From Ignavibacteria bacterium (GTDB taxonomy: Bacteria; Bacteroidota; Ignavibacteria; Kapaibacteriales; Kapaibacteriaceae): a DNA stretch of 64,000 nucleotides. Position numbers and translations under genes: made by a program. The notes beneath the pieces were generated by a model that ran no database searches, was not told the origin of the DNA, and saw only the letters and a program-made list of their open reading frames with translations. The DNA lies in the NCBI GenBank assembly GCA_016707005.1, contig JADJIQ010000005.1, positions 1,074,001-1,138,000 of the forward strand, given 5' to 3'. Of this stretch, positions 35,906-44,046 are shown in pieces; the first letter of the stretch is position 1, and each line of letters begins with the position of its first letter.

Positions 35906-36885
35906 CATTGAGAGAGGCGGACGATGGATGCGTCGCCGATGTTGATCGAGGAGAAACGTCCGGTTACTTCGGCGTTTTCTCCGATGATCGACTGGTCGAG
36001 TGCTATGTCTGCAACCGTTGCTTGGTCACTGATGATGCTGTCGCGAACGATGCTGTTGCGAACAAGAGCCCCTTTCGAGACAGAAGCATACGGTCCAATA
36101 ACGGAGTGTTCGACGATGGCAGTTGGGTCTACGTGTACAGGGGGGACAAATACACATCCCTGTGGTGCGGTGGGCATCACGTTTCGCTTCGTAAGAAGGA
36201 AACGATTGGTTTGTAGCAAGGTCTCTGGCTTGCCGCAGTCGTACCAGCCATCTACGCTGAAGGTTGTGAACTTCTCTCCCGCGTCAACCATCAATTGAAG
36301 GGCATCGGTGAGTTGATATTCACCCTTGGTACGCATGTTGTTTTCAATGAGAGAAGCAAGTGCTGTGCGAAGAGCCTGTGGACGACGAATGAAGTAGAGT
36401 CCTACGATGGCCAGATTTGAAACCGGAGTCTCGGGCTTCTCTACCAATCGATTCACGAACCCGCCTTCTTCGATGACAACGCCGAATCGACGAGGATCAT
36501 CAACGTACTTCACGCCAAGCGAAGAAAACTGACTCGTTGCCAACACAGAAAGGTCTACGTCAAAGACTGTATCACCCAGAATGATGAGCACCGGTTCTTC
36601 GTTGAGCGATTCACGCGCGACCCAGATAGCATGGCCAAGGCCTAACATTTCTTCCTGCTCAACGAAACGCACGTTCAGGTCATAGGTAGACCTAACGTAA
36701 TCTTCAACGAGTTCACCCTTATATCCAGTGATGATCGTTGCACTGGTCACACCTTGTGCAACGAGCGTATCGAGGATATGTCCAAGGATCGGTTTGCCGG
36801 CAACATTCACAAGCACCTTTGGAAGAGAGTGCGTGAATGGTCGCAAACGAGTGCCTATCCCGGCAACGGGAATGATAGCATGCAT
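35905..36885 (-). CDS. Sugar-1-phosphate nucleotidyltransferase with left-handed beta-helix domain
   Basis: A 326 aa protein. N-terminal AIIPVAGIGTRLRPFTHSLPK is the nucleotide-binding signature of the RmlA/GlmU-N type; LGDTVFDVD carries the metal Asp; KGEYQLTDAL and GWYDCGKPE follow. From about 240 hexapeptide-like repeats (AIVEHSVIGPYASV, ALVRNSIVRDSII) form a left-handed helix. The likely product is a dTDP- or UDP-sugar, sugar not determinable. The ATG at 36885 was chosen over a TTG three codons upstream because family proteins start at this motif and because a -7 element lies immediately before it. Confidence 0.9.
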   Translation of the reverse strand: MHAIIPVAGIGTRLRPFTHSLPKVLVNVAGKPILGHILDTLVAQGVTSATIITGYKGELVEDYVRSTYDLNVRFVEQEEMLGLGHAIWVARESLNEEPVLIILGDTVFDVDLSVLATSQFSSLGVKYVDDPRRFGVVIEEGGFVNRLVEKPETPVSNLAIVGLYFIRRPQALRTALASLIENNMRTKGEYQLTDALQLMVDAGEKFTTFSVDGWYDCGKPETLLQTNRFLLTKRNVMPTAPQGCVFVPPVHVDPTAIVEHSVIGPYASVSKGALVRNSIVRDSIISDQATVADIALDQSIIGENAEVTGRFSSINIGDASIVRLSQ

Positions 36886-36891
36886 AGAAGA

Positions 36892-36899
36892 CAAAGATA
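36892..36899 (-). promoter_or_regulatory. -7 element TATCTTTG next to the nucleotidyltransferase start
   Basis: Exact match to TAnnTTTG on the minus strand, only 6 bases before the ATG at 36885, so a transcript from it would be nearly leaderless. The 8-bp array at 36908-36987 begins 8 bases further upstream and fills the place where a -33 box should be. It shares TTTGTCTTCTAT with the sucD promoter. Confidence 0.55.
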
Positions 36900-36907
36900 C
36901 GGCAGGA

Positions 36908-36987
36908 TGCTAATGTGCTAATGTGCTAATGTGCTAATGTGCTAGTGTGCTAGAATGCTAGAATGCTAGAATGTTAGAGTGCCAATG
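36908..36987. repeat. Tandem array, ten 8-bp units (TGCTAATG / TGCTAGAA)
   Basis: In order: TGCTAATG x4, TGCTAGTG, TGCTAGAA x3, TGTTAGAG, TGCCAATG. The units diverge stepwise away from the nucleotidyltransferase gene. The array lies between that gene's promoter element and a separate 13-bp array. Same family as 35874-35905, 1 kb away on the other side of the gene. Confidence 0.95.
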
Positions 36988-36994
36988 GCCTGTA

Positions 36995-37033
36995 CAGGTC
37001 ACCTAAGCAGGTCACCTAAGCAGGTCACCTAAG
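36995..37033. repeat. Tandem array, three perfect 13-bp units (CAGGTCACCTAAG)
   Basis: Three identical copies at 36995-37007, 37008-37020 and 37021-37033, then a partial CAGGCC leading to the stop codon of the transglycosylase gene (complement at 37040-37042). The core AGGTCACCT is a near-palindrome, so a protein-binding site array is possible. Confidence 0.95.
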
Positions 37034-37039
37034 CAGGCC

Positions 37040-39268
37040 TTAACGGAGCTTCAACGTTTGGCCTTTGCGCACGTTCGTAGACTTGCGCAGGGATGGGTTC
37101 TTGGCCTGAAGGGATTCAACGGACAGTCCGAAGCGGTCTGCGATCTCGATGAGGGTGTCTCCGGATCGAACGGTATAGCGGGCTGGGACCTTGATCGGAG
37201 GCACAGGGGTCGGTTTTGGCTCCTGGATCTGGGCTACCTTACTCTTTGGCAGTGATGTCTCCACATCAATGGTTGAGCCGGCTTTGAGAGCGCCAGATTT
37301 CTTCATCCCGTTGAGTTCGCGGAGCCGATCGGGTGTGGTCTCATAGGATTCAGCCAGCTCGGTGAGCGTCTCGCCTTTACGGACGGTGTGGCGTACAGTG
37401 CGCGTCACTGCCAAACGCTCAACAGACGGACTTCCTGTCTTTGGGGCATCCGTGATCGATACGATGAGGGTGTCTCCCACTCGAATGTTCTCGTGGTCGT
37501 ACGGCAGATCGTTCCAGTTCCTGATGTCGGCAATACGGACGCCGAAACGTCGTGCGATCGACGAAAGATTGTCACCGGAACGCACAGCATACGTAACGCG
37601 ATTCTCCGGCGATGCTTTGCGACTTACAACCTCTGGCTCTGAGACGATCGCTGGTTTGGTTGCAGGTTTAGCACCTTTATCCATCGGCAGGATGTCCGGA
37701 GACGTGGTTGCCTGACCCATCTCCTTGCCTTCGGACGGTTCCGTAACACGAGATGTGATCGGAACACGGAGTATGCTTCCCCTGCGAAGTTTGGTCTTGT
37801 AGCCGCTGAGGCCGTTGACCTCCGCGATCTGGGAACCGGAAACCCCGTATCTCTTTGCGATGGAAGCAAGGGTTTCACCTCGGGTAACGGTGTGATTGAC
37901 CCATGGACGTTTTTCTTGTTCACTCAGCAGTGCAAACCGCTTCCTGAACATATCGGCTGTCCCCGGGTACAACTTCAACTCATAGGTTCCAGCGGGTGGC
38001 GTTGAGCCGCGCACCAACTCCGGATTGAGCTTGGCCAAGGAGTCCTTTGCTACATCTGCACAGGTTGCCAGCACCGATAACTGAACGGGCTCACTGATCT
38101 TCACCGTCTCGTATTCATACGACGGATGGAAGTTCAACGAGTCGTCGGAAAAGCCATACTGATCCCGATTTGAGGAGATCAATGAGGTGGCAATGAACCT
38201 TGGAACGTACTGTTGGGTCTCGCGCGGAAGGAAGGCTTGGATCTGCCAGAAATTCGGGTTTTCGAGGCCCGACTTCCTGATGGCACGGCGGACATTTCCG
38301 CCTCCACAGTTATATGCTGCAAGAGCTAGGTGCCAGTCTCCAAGGTCATTGTAGAGGTCCCGAAGGAAGCGCATCGCGGCTCGGGTAGACTTCTCCGGAT
38401 CGCGGCGTTCGTCGATCCAATAGGTCACATCTAGGTCATATTCTTCGCCCGTTGGCTGCATGAACTGCCACATACCCATTGCGCGGGCCCTGGAGAAGGC
38501 ATTTGGGTTGAGACCGGATTCCACGATGGCCAGATTGGCGATCTCGGGCGGCATTTTTTCTTCGGCAGCAATGCGGTGGATCATAGAATTCCACCTGCCG
38601 GTGCGCTCAAGGGAGATGCGCATGAACTTCTTGCCCAATGGCCGAGCCGTGAAGAAGTCGATGTTCTTCTGAACTGCATCGTTGTAGGTCAGCGGTATCG
38701 TCGTTTCCGGTATGCTCGAAGGGGGCTCGGGTTTTGGTATTGTTATCGTCTCCACGGTTGGCCGCTGAGCATCGATCTCTTCAAAGAGCCTGTCGCGTAG
38801 AATGAACACCGAAGAGTTCTCATCAAGGTTGTCGATGTTCTGGACGTAGGCTTCATAGTCCTCGATCACAGCCTGTACGAGGTCTGTGAAGTCAACATTC
38901 TCTTCGATCTTAGGGTATGACGCTAGGTTGTTCAGTTGCGCAATGGCGGCTTCGAACTGCTCCGCTGCCAGCGCGGTGTCCTTCTGCTCTACAAGAGAGA
39001 GTGCCTTGAGGTATCTCCGGCGGGCGCGCTCAAGATTAGCGGTGATCTCCGGGTCCCACTCACCGGCGGTTGACGTTTCTTCGTCAAGGTCGCTGAATTC
39101 GTCTGGAAAGACCGGACGTTGGCGGGCTGAATCCGGAATGGCAACGGAAGGCGGTGGATTGCCAGAGGGGGAGGATGTGGAGACGATCGGGGCCACCATC
39201 ACCATGCAGACGAGCAACATGGTCAACAACCATGTCCTGCCAAGGTATGTGCAGGCCGCACAGATCAT
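37040..39268 (-). CDS. MltD-like membrane-associated lytic transglycosylase with four LysM domains
   Basis: A 742 aa cell-wall enzyme. An N-terminal hydrophobic segment (about 12-30) is a signal or anchor. The SLT catalytic domain spans about 225-360, with catalytic Glu250 in IVESGLNPNAFS, then GMWQFMQPTGEEYDL and ALAAYNCGGGNVRRA. Four LysM peptidoglycan-binding repeats follow (about 455-505, 555-605, 620-665, 695-742), each with a V-x-x-G-(D/E)-T/N-L start. It cleaves glycan strands to 1,6-anhydromuropeptides. The upstream promoter has both -7 and -33 elements. Confidence 0.94.
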   Translation of the reverse strand: MICAACTYLGRTWLLTMLLVCMVMVAPIVSTSSPSGNPPPSVAIPDSARQRPVFPDEFSDLDEETSTAGEWDPEITANLERARRRYLKALSLVEQKDTALAAEQFEAAIAQLNNLASYPKIEENVDFTDLVQAVIEDYEAYVQNIDNLDENSSVFILRDRLFEEIDAQRPTVETITIPKPEPPSSIPETTIPLTYNDAVQKNIDFFTARPLGKKFMRISLERTGRWNSMIHRIAAEEKMPPEIANLAIVESGLNPNAFSRARAMGMWQFMQPTGEEYDLDVTYWIDERRDPEKSTRAAMRFLRDLYNDLGDWHLALAAYNCGGGNVRRAIRKSGLENPNFWQIQAFLPRETQQYVPRFIATSLISSNRDQYGFSDDSLNFHPSYEYETVKISEPVQLSVLATCADVAKDSLAKLNPELVRGSTPPAGTYELKLYPGTADMFRKRFALLSEQEKRPWVNHTVTRGETLASIAKRYGVSGSQIAEVNGLSGYKTKLRRGSILRVPITSRVTEPSEGKEMGQATTSPDILPMDKGAKPATKPAIVSEPEVVSRKASPENRVTYAVRSGDNLSSIARRFGVRIADIRNWNDLPYDHENIRVGDTLIVSITDAPKTGSPSVERLAVTRTVRHTVRKGETLTELAESYETTPDRLRELNGMKKSGALKAGSTIDVETSLPKSKVAQIQEPKPTPVPPIKVPARYTVRSGDTLIEIADRFGLSVESLQAKNPSLRKSTNVRKGQTLKLR

Positions 39269-39313
39269 GCTCTTCCTTCAATAATTCGTCGTGCAGTGGG
39301 TGACCACAAACCG

Positions 39314-39346
39314 CAAATATACGACCATGCCGGTGAGGACGCCAAA
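39314..39346 (-). promoter_or_regulatory. Bacteroidota-type promoter for the transglycosylase gene
   Basis: On the minus strand TTTG (39343-39346) and TATATTTG (39314-39321) are separated by 21 bases, fitting the -33/-7 consensus TTTG ... TAnnTTTG. The -7 element is 45 bases before the ATG. This is the best promoter match in the window and supports an FCB-type primary sigma factor. Confidence 0.7.
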
Positions 39347-39408
39347 CCGGGGCGTGCATTGTCGGTGAACGGAAGTTCATGGAATATCAGGCCTTAGCGT
39401 GATTCACC

Positions 39409-40137
39409 CTATCGTAGTCCCTGTGATATCCACGCATGTACAGTCCCGATCGTGCAATCACTGACCCGTGGGCCGGAAGGTGGCATCTTCAGAAAGCCGG
39501 CGGAATGGGACATCGTGCCTACAAGCATTCCATTCCTCGCATAGGTCTCTACAGTTGCCCGTTGTGAAAGGTCTATACCGGCTTCAGGGACGTCTCCGCT
39601 GTGACAGCCGTTGCAATACCGAGCCATCATGGGCTCTACGTGGGTCGTATAGAGAACGTTCACAGTGTCGCACGTGGTTGGATCTGCAGAACAATCGCGG
39701 TTTTTAGCCCCTTCCCGTATCCAACGGGCGATAAGATCGATCTGCGCCTGTGAGAGGGAGCGAGGGGGAGGGGGCATACGTTCGTCGGATTCATCTTCAA
39801 CAAGCGACTCGTAAAGTTTCGAATCGTTGGGGTTGCCCGGCTTTATGATCGTTTTCTTGCCGCTCATGATCGAGGTATACGATGTGAGATCGATCTCTTC
39901 CTCCGGACGGACGGCATCGTGACATTCTGCCATGGTACAGTTTGAGATGAGGATCGGCAACACGTCGCGCGTGAAGCAAACGGTTGAGTCATTGCCACCT
40001 GTTGTATCGGTCGTATCTGTACGGTCGTCGTCATCGTCACGCGGATGATATGGTCCATCGGCATAGTCCGCACAGGATACGAGCAACAACGTAAGGACCG
40101 CGATGGAGACGATAGTTCTGAACATACGGATGGGCAT
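39409..40137 (-). CDS. Lipoprotein with c-type cytochrome motifs
   Basis: A 242 aa protein (start 40137; 40125 also possible) with lipobox LLLVSC at about residues 15-20 and a Asp/Thr-rich linker. The first haem-like site reads C-T-M-A-E-C-H (C-x4-CH variant frequent in Bacteroidota) after VLPILISN; a second, canonical CNGCH occurs in the C-terminal half after PMMARY. RMPPPP and KPGNPNDSKLYE are typical of this family, in which methionines may serve as axial ligands. Probably a periplasmic electron-transfer or redox-sensing protein. Confidence 0.82.
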   Translation of the reverse strand: MPIRMFRTIVSIAVLTLLLVSCADYADGPYHPRDDDDDRTDTTDTTGGNDSTVCFTRDVLPILISNCTMAECHDAVRPEEEIDLTSYTSIMSGKKTIIKPGNPNDSKLYESLVEDESDERMPPPPRSLSQAQIDLIARWIREGAKNRDCSADPTTCDTVNVLYTTHVEPMMARYCNGCHSGDVPEAGIDLSQRATVETYARNGMLVGTMSHSAGFLKMPPSGPRVSDCTIGTVHAWISQGLR

Positions 40138-40193
40138 GAGTGAACGGGAGTGGATTCCGGAATGGCAGATGAACCCGTTGCATACCACTATCG

Positions 40194-40466
40194 TTACGGA
40201 TCGGTTCCATTTGGGTGAGGAATGTCGTGGAGATCCACACCCAACAGAACTTCGAATTCATGCCGTATGCAGTGTTCATGAACCAGCCGCATGATCTGTA
40301 GCCGAGATCGAAGGATCTGAACGGTTTCCGTATCACCGGCTTCGGTTGCGATCTCGATCGCTCGCTCAACCTCTTGTTCTTCTTCCCTCCACTCTATCTC
40401 TGCAAACCGGAGCGAATCGAAACGATCCATATAGTGTTCCATGTCTTGTATCTCCTGTTGTGTCAT
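40194..40466 (-). CDS. Small conserved-looking helical protein
   Basis: A 90 aa product with no recognised family. It is strongly helical and charged (EWREEEQEVERAIEIATEAGD, then TVQILRSRLQIMRLVHEHC) with no signal or membrane segment. A purine-rich site GAAGGGGGC lies 5-13 bases before the ATG, and that site is also a copy of the dispersed AAGGGGGCT motif. It sits upstream of the cytochrome lipoprotein on the same strand. Coding status is likely but not certain. Confidence 0.55.
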   Translation of the reverse strand: MTQQEIQDMEHYMDRFDSLRFAEIEWREEEQEVERAIEIATEAGDTETVQILRSRLQIMRLVHEHCIRHEFEVLLGVDLHDIPHPNGTDP

Positions 40467-40641
40467 GAGAAGCCCCCTTCATGCAGTGTTGGTATATGAT
40501 ACAGTGCAGTGTGGGTGACGAAACGTGACACTGGATCACCAAAATGACTCCGCAGAATTCGCGTAAAAGTGTTTCAACCTTGTCGGTACCCAGTCGTTCT
40601 GGCGTGATCACTCACAATCACGACCATTGGGAACTACACCT

Positions 40642-41166
40642 ATGAGTAAACTCTTTGCCCTTCTTCTTGTAACGGGGCTTACGGCTACCGTCCTTCTGGG
40701 TTGGAATGCCAACGCACGATCCGAACCAAAACGCAGCGATCTGCCTAAAAAGGAGTCATCCAAGATCGAACGAGGCCGTTACCTCATTGAGGTTGCAGGT
40801 TGTAATGACTGTCACACCGATGGCTTTGCACCATCCGGAGGACAGGTGCCGGAATCTGAATGGCTACAGGGTAGCGTTGTAGGATTTAAGGGGCCATGGG
40901 GAACGACATATCCGATAAATCTTCGACTACTTGTGAACAGCCTCTCCGAAAAAGAGTGGATCACGTATGCGAAGTCTGTAAAGGGGCTCCCTCCAATGCC
41001 ATGGTGGTCACTCCATAACATGACCAATGACGACCTCGGTGCCGTGTACGCGTTCGTTAAACATCTTGGACCTAAGGGTGAGCCGGCACACGCTCCGATC
41101 CCGCCGGGTGAAGCTCCTGCCGGACCCTTTATCGACTTCGATGTGCATATGCCATCAACCAAGTAG
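40642..41166 (+). CDS. Exported c-type cytochrome
   Basis: A 174 aa protein with a signal peptide (MSKLFALLLVTGLTATVLL then GWNANA) and one haem site CNDCH at about residues 53-57 in a GRYLIEVAGCNDCHTDGF context, typical of mono-haem cytochrome domains related to alcohol dehydrogenase or PQQ-enzyme cytochrome subunits. PPMPWWSLHNMTNDDLGAVYAFVKHL near the middle provides the distal Met region. A nearby oxidase or dehydrogenase partner is not seen. Confidence 0.88.
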   Translation: MSKLFALLLVTGLTATVLLGWNANARSEPKRSDLPKKESSKIERGRYLIEVAGCNDCHTDGFAPSGGQVPESEWLQGSVVGFKGPWGTTYPINLRLLVNSLSEKEWITYAKSVKGLPPMPWWSLHNMTNDDLGAVYAFVKHLGPKGEPAHAPIPPGEAPAGPFIDFDVHMPSTK

Positions 41167-41213
41167 CCGTTTTCTCCGTAACCTTTCGTCCGTATCGGAC
41201 TCGGTTGGGCAGA

Positions 41214-41750
41214 ATGGACGCTCTTGCATCAACGGCTGAAGAACTTTTCGATCGAATGCGACGTGGAGATCACGCCGCATTCGATCGTTTGTATGAGACC
41301 TATGCGTCGAAGGTCCTTGCCTATGCTCGAACCGTTCTACGGGACGATGGAAAGGCTGCAGATATCGTTCAGCAGGTCTTTACGTCTATCTACTCCTCGC
41401 GCGCATCCTTCCGTGGCGACAATCTCGATGCTTGGATCTTTGCGATCGCACGTAATGCTTGTCTTCGTCAGAAGAGAGTTGATACGAGGAGTACGCCCCT
41501 TATCGATCCCGAGGCATTGCGAGCAGATGATGCAGAAATGTCCCCGATCGATGTTGAAGTTGTAAGAACTGCAGTGGATTCTTTACCCGACGATGATAGA
41601 GTGATCATTCGACTCAGGTATTTCGATGATCTCTCGTACAACGATATTTCTGCAATGCTTGGGATCTCGCTAACGCTGACGAAGGTGCGACTCTTTCGTG
41701 CGCGACGCAGACTGGCGTCGGTCCTGCATCCTCATTTCAAGGATCTGTGA
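41214..41750 (+). CDS. ECF-type RNA polymerase sigma factor
   Basis: A 178 aa sigma-70 family factor with region 2 (FDRLYETYASKVLAYARTVL ... DIVQQVF, about 22-60) and region 4 (SLPDDDRVIIRLRYFDDLSYNDISAML split across about 120-150, then RARRRL). It lacks regions 1 and 3, as in ECF factors. The ATG at 41214 was chosen over a TTG three codons upstream. The next gene starts within its stop (TGATG) and looks like its anti-sigma factor. Confidence 0.93.
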   Translation: MDALASTAEELFDRMRRGDHAAFDRLYETYASKVLAYARTVLRDDGKAADIVQQVFTSIYSSRASFRGDNLDAWIFAIARNACLRQKRVDTRSTPLIDPEALRADDAEMSPIDVEVVRTAVDSLPDDDRVIIRLRYFDDLSYNDISAMLGISLTLTKVRLFRARRRLASVLHPHFKDL

Positions 41751-42466
41751 TGGAAGCGATGGAATCACTTCTCATGGACATGCTCGACGATGGCCCGGCT
41801 ACCGACGCAGAGCTGGAGGCTTTTGTGCTGCACCATGACGATCGAACCTTGGTTGCCGATATGCAACGTATGCACGCGATGTCCCCGCTCCTCAAGCAGT
41901 GTGTGATCCCAGTGAGTACTGCAGACGCGCAATTGCTCAGCAAGATCCGAACTTCCGTTCATAGCAGCATATCAAGCAAACTCCTCCTCATGCGCACGTT
42001 GTGGTCTGGGCTTGGAGCAGCTGTAGGTGGCGGCATTCTGTGGCTTACTGTTGCGCAGTGGAACGGTGATGCATCTGAGGCAACGCAACACATTGAACCA
42101 TCACCTGCCAGCGAGATCTACGTAGCCACGCCAACGGTTGAACCTCGGAATGTGCCTTCGCAGGAGAGAGCGTTTGCAGATCGCACTCCTGTATCGACCA
42201 ATGGAGTGTTACGTGCTGAGCAGAATGACCTCGAATTGCGGAACGAGCGTGACCGAAGAGAAGCACTCGCACGGTACGCTGTTGGTGCCGATGCGTATCG
42301 TCAGTACAGAGATCTCTTCCATATCAATCTTGCGCTCTCGGACACCACAGGTGCTATCTCAGCATTGCGTTCAGCAAAGCGATGGGCCGAGCAAACGGGC
42401 GATATGCAGGCCTCGGAACGCTGCGAGAGGGAGATCATCGACCTGACGAGGACTGCCGCACGATGA
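41750..42466 (+). CDS. Putative anti-sigma factor, single-pass membrane protein
   Basis: A 238 aa product coupled to the ECF gene. The N-terminal 70 residues are acidic and helical (LLMDMLDDGPATDAELEAF, like anti-sigma zinc-finger-like domains but without the HxxxCxxC site). One membrane helix lies near 90-107 (LWSGLGAAVGGGILWLTV), followed by a periplasmic part ending in a helical TPR-like stretch (YRDLFHINLALSDTTGAISAL). Assignment rests on position and topology. Its 3' end overlaps the convergent OmpA-like gene by 32 bp. Confidence 0.7.
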   Translation: MEAMESLLMDMLDDGPATDAELEAFVLHHDDRTLVADMQRMHAMSPLLKQCVIPVSTADAQLLSKIRTSVHSSISSKLLLMRTLWSGLGAAVGGGILWLTVAQWNGDASEATQHIEPSPASEIYVATPTVEPRNVPSQERAFADRTPVSTNGVLRAEQNDLELRNERDRREALARYAVGADAYRQYRDLFHINLALSDTTGAISALRSAKRWAEQTGDMQASERCEREIIDLTRTAAR

Positions 42467-44042
42467 TCCGTACGCCGCGGTCCTTGCCGCGAACATCGTC
42501 ATGAACGGTTGCCTCGGGTAATGCAGCAACTTTGACCGTGCACGTATGAGGTGCTAATGCTGCTTCAGCAGAATGAGCACGGTCGCGCGCAATTCTCTCG
42601 TTCGCATCACGCTCACCAACACCATCCGCCATTCCTAACACCACGATGCGGGAGGAGCGCGTAGCCCGAACCTCCAGCTCGTTGATCACGCTCTCGGCCC
42701 AGATCGGCAACGATGTTTGATTGGGTTCGAAGCCAGTGAGTGAGGCAATGAACTGCGTAGTGTCAACGAGACGGACGATCGGCTCAGACTCCATGCGAAC
42801 AACGACCGGGGCTGACCGCGTCATTGCACCTCTGCGACCTACTGCGGTTACAACCACCAGTGCACTGTCTCGCAGTAATTGCGAGAGTAGGCCGGATGGA
42901 AGTAGAGAACACTCCCATGAGATCGACTCTGGGACGTTGCCATAGCCCCGTGCGATGGTGATGAGAGAGTCTCGCAATTGAATCGTTGCTGTCCATGATG
43001 CGATCTCGTCATCGGTTCGGACCACTGGTGTGATGATCATTGCCGGCGGATCTGCGATCGTTACAGTGTCGAGTCTGCGTTGTGCCAAGCCCCCTGCATG
43101 CTGTTCCGTTACCAAGGCAAGCTCGTGCGAGAGGGAGACCGATCCAGCACGAACTACGGCTCCATCAACGGATCGGAAGCCAACAGAGCAGGTAGCAAAG
43201 ACCTCGGGGATGCGAGGCATCGGTAGGATAGCATCGCGTGTGACGGAGGAAAACAACCGTGATCCAACTACCGGTTCTGGAGCCGACATCACATTGTTGA
43301 GAGTCTCGGTGGATGCTCGATGGCTGCCGAATGGAAATGCAAGCGTAACGCGTGCTATCACTGCGCTCGGGACGATGTCGGCAGAGTTCACGATGGACGT
43401 CAGTGCAGTTCGATAGAGCACTTCGAGCGCTATATCCAGATCGTTGTAGGAGACCGGAAACATCACCCCGATCGAGAGGTAGGGGGCTGACCTTGTTCCG
43501 GGTATCGCACTGTCAGCTGTGCGGATCGTTGTAGACCCATCAATGAAGGTAACGTTCGACGGTTCAGCAATGGTCTGATCCTGAGTTCCGTTCATTCCCA
43601 GTGGAAAGGAAACGTCGAGCCCCGATACCAGCCACAATCGATCAAAGACCCTGAGTCGAGCATCACCTCCAAGTTCAATGGAACTTCCCGTGATGCCATA
43701 GGTATGTTCAATGATGCCGTCCGTTTCCTCTCCATCGACGACAAAGGTTGTTGGTTCATCCGCAATGAATGCCAGGGTCGAATAGGTGAATCCAATTCGG
43801 GGGTACAGGTGAAGCCACGATGAAAGCGGATAGATGATGCCCGAATTGATGCCCGTGGTTATGCCTGCAGACGACGAAAGCCCGGCCGCTTGTGCTGGAA
43901 GCACAAGTTGGCCGAGCTGACGAAATGATGCTGATGTACTTGTGACGCCTACTGCTGGTGAGACCGCAATAGATAGCTGAGCACGAGTGATATCAACGGA
44001 GCACAACGCAAGGAGTAGAACGAGAATGCCTCTTGCGGTCAT
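42435..44042 (-). CDS. Outer-membrane protein with OmpA-like C-terminal domain
   Basis: A 535 aa exported protein with signal peptide ITRAQ cleavage near residue 22. The first 260 residues resemble a barrel or porin family (SSWLHLYPRIGFTYSTLAFIADEP, APYLSIGVMFPVSYNDLDIALEVLY). The C-terminal 90 residues show an OmpA-like peptidoglycan-binding layout (VINELEVRATRSSRIVVLGMADG, then ERIARDRAHSAEAAL and DRGVRIIV), with degenerate signature. Follows the T9SS protein gene after 4 bp. Confidence 0.75.
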   Translation of the reverse strand: MTARGILVLLLALCSVDITRAQLSIAVSPAVGVTSTSASFRQLGQLVLPAQAAGLSSSAGITTGINSGIIYPLSSWLHLYPRIGFTYSTLAFIADEPTTFVVDGEETDGIIEHTYGITGSSIELGGDARLRVFDRLWLVSGLDVSFPLGMNGTQDQTIAEPSNVTFIDGSTTIRTADSAIPGTRSAPYLSIGVMFPVSYNDLDIALEVLYRTALTSIVNSADIVPSAVIARVTLAFPFGSHRASTETLNNVMSAPEPVVGSRLFSSVTRDAILPMPRIPEVFATCSVGFRSVDGAVVRAGSVSLSHELALVTEQHAGGLAQRRLDTVTIADPPAMIITPVVRTDDEIASWTATIQLRDSLITIARGYGNVPESISWECSLLPSGLLSQLLRDSALVVVTAVGRRGAMTRSAPVVVRMESEPIVRLVDTTQFIASLTGFEPNQTSLPIWAESVINELEVRATRSSRIVVLGMADGVGERDANERIARDRAHSAEAALAPHTCTVKVAALPEATVHDDVRGKDRGVRIIVRQSSSGR

Positions 44043-44046
44043 ATCC

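Noticed and set aside
36908..37033. CRISPR array
   Set aside because: Units are 8 and 13 bp, contiguous without spacers; no cas genes nearby.
39084..39380. Minus-strand frame across the transglycosylase promoter
   Set aside because: Overlaps the conserved start of the transglycosylase gene and the promoter; no protein features.
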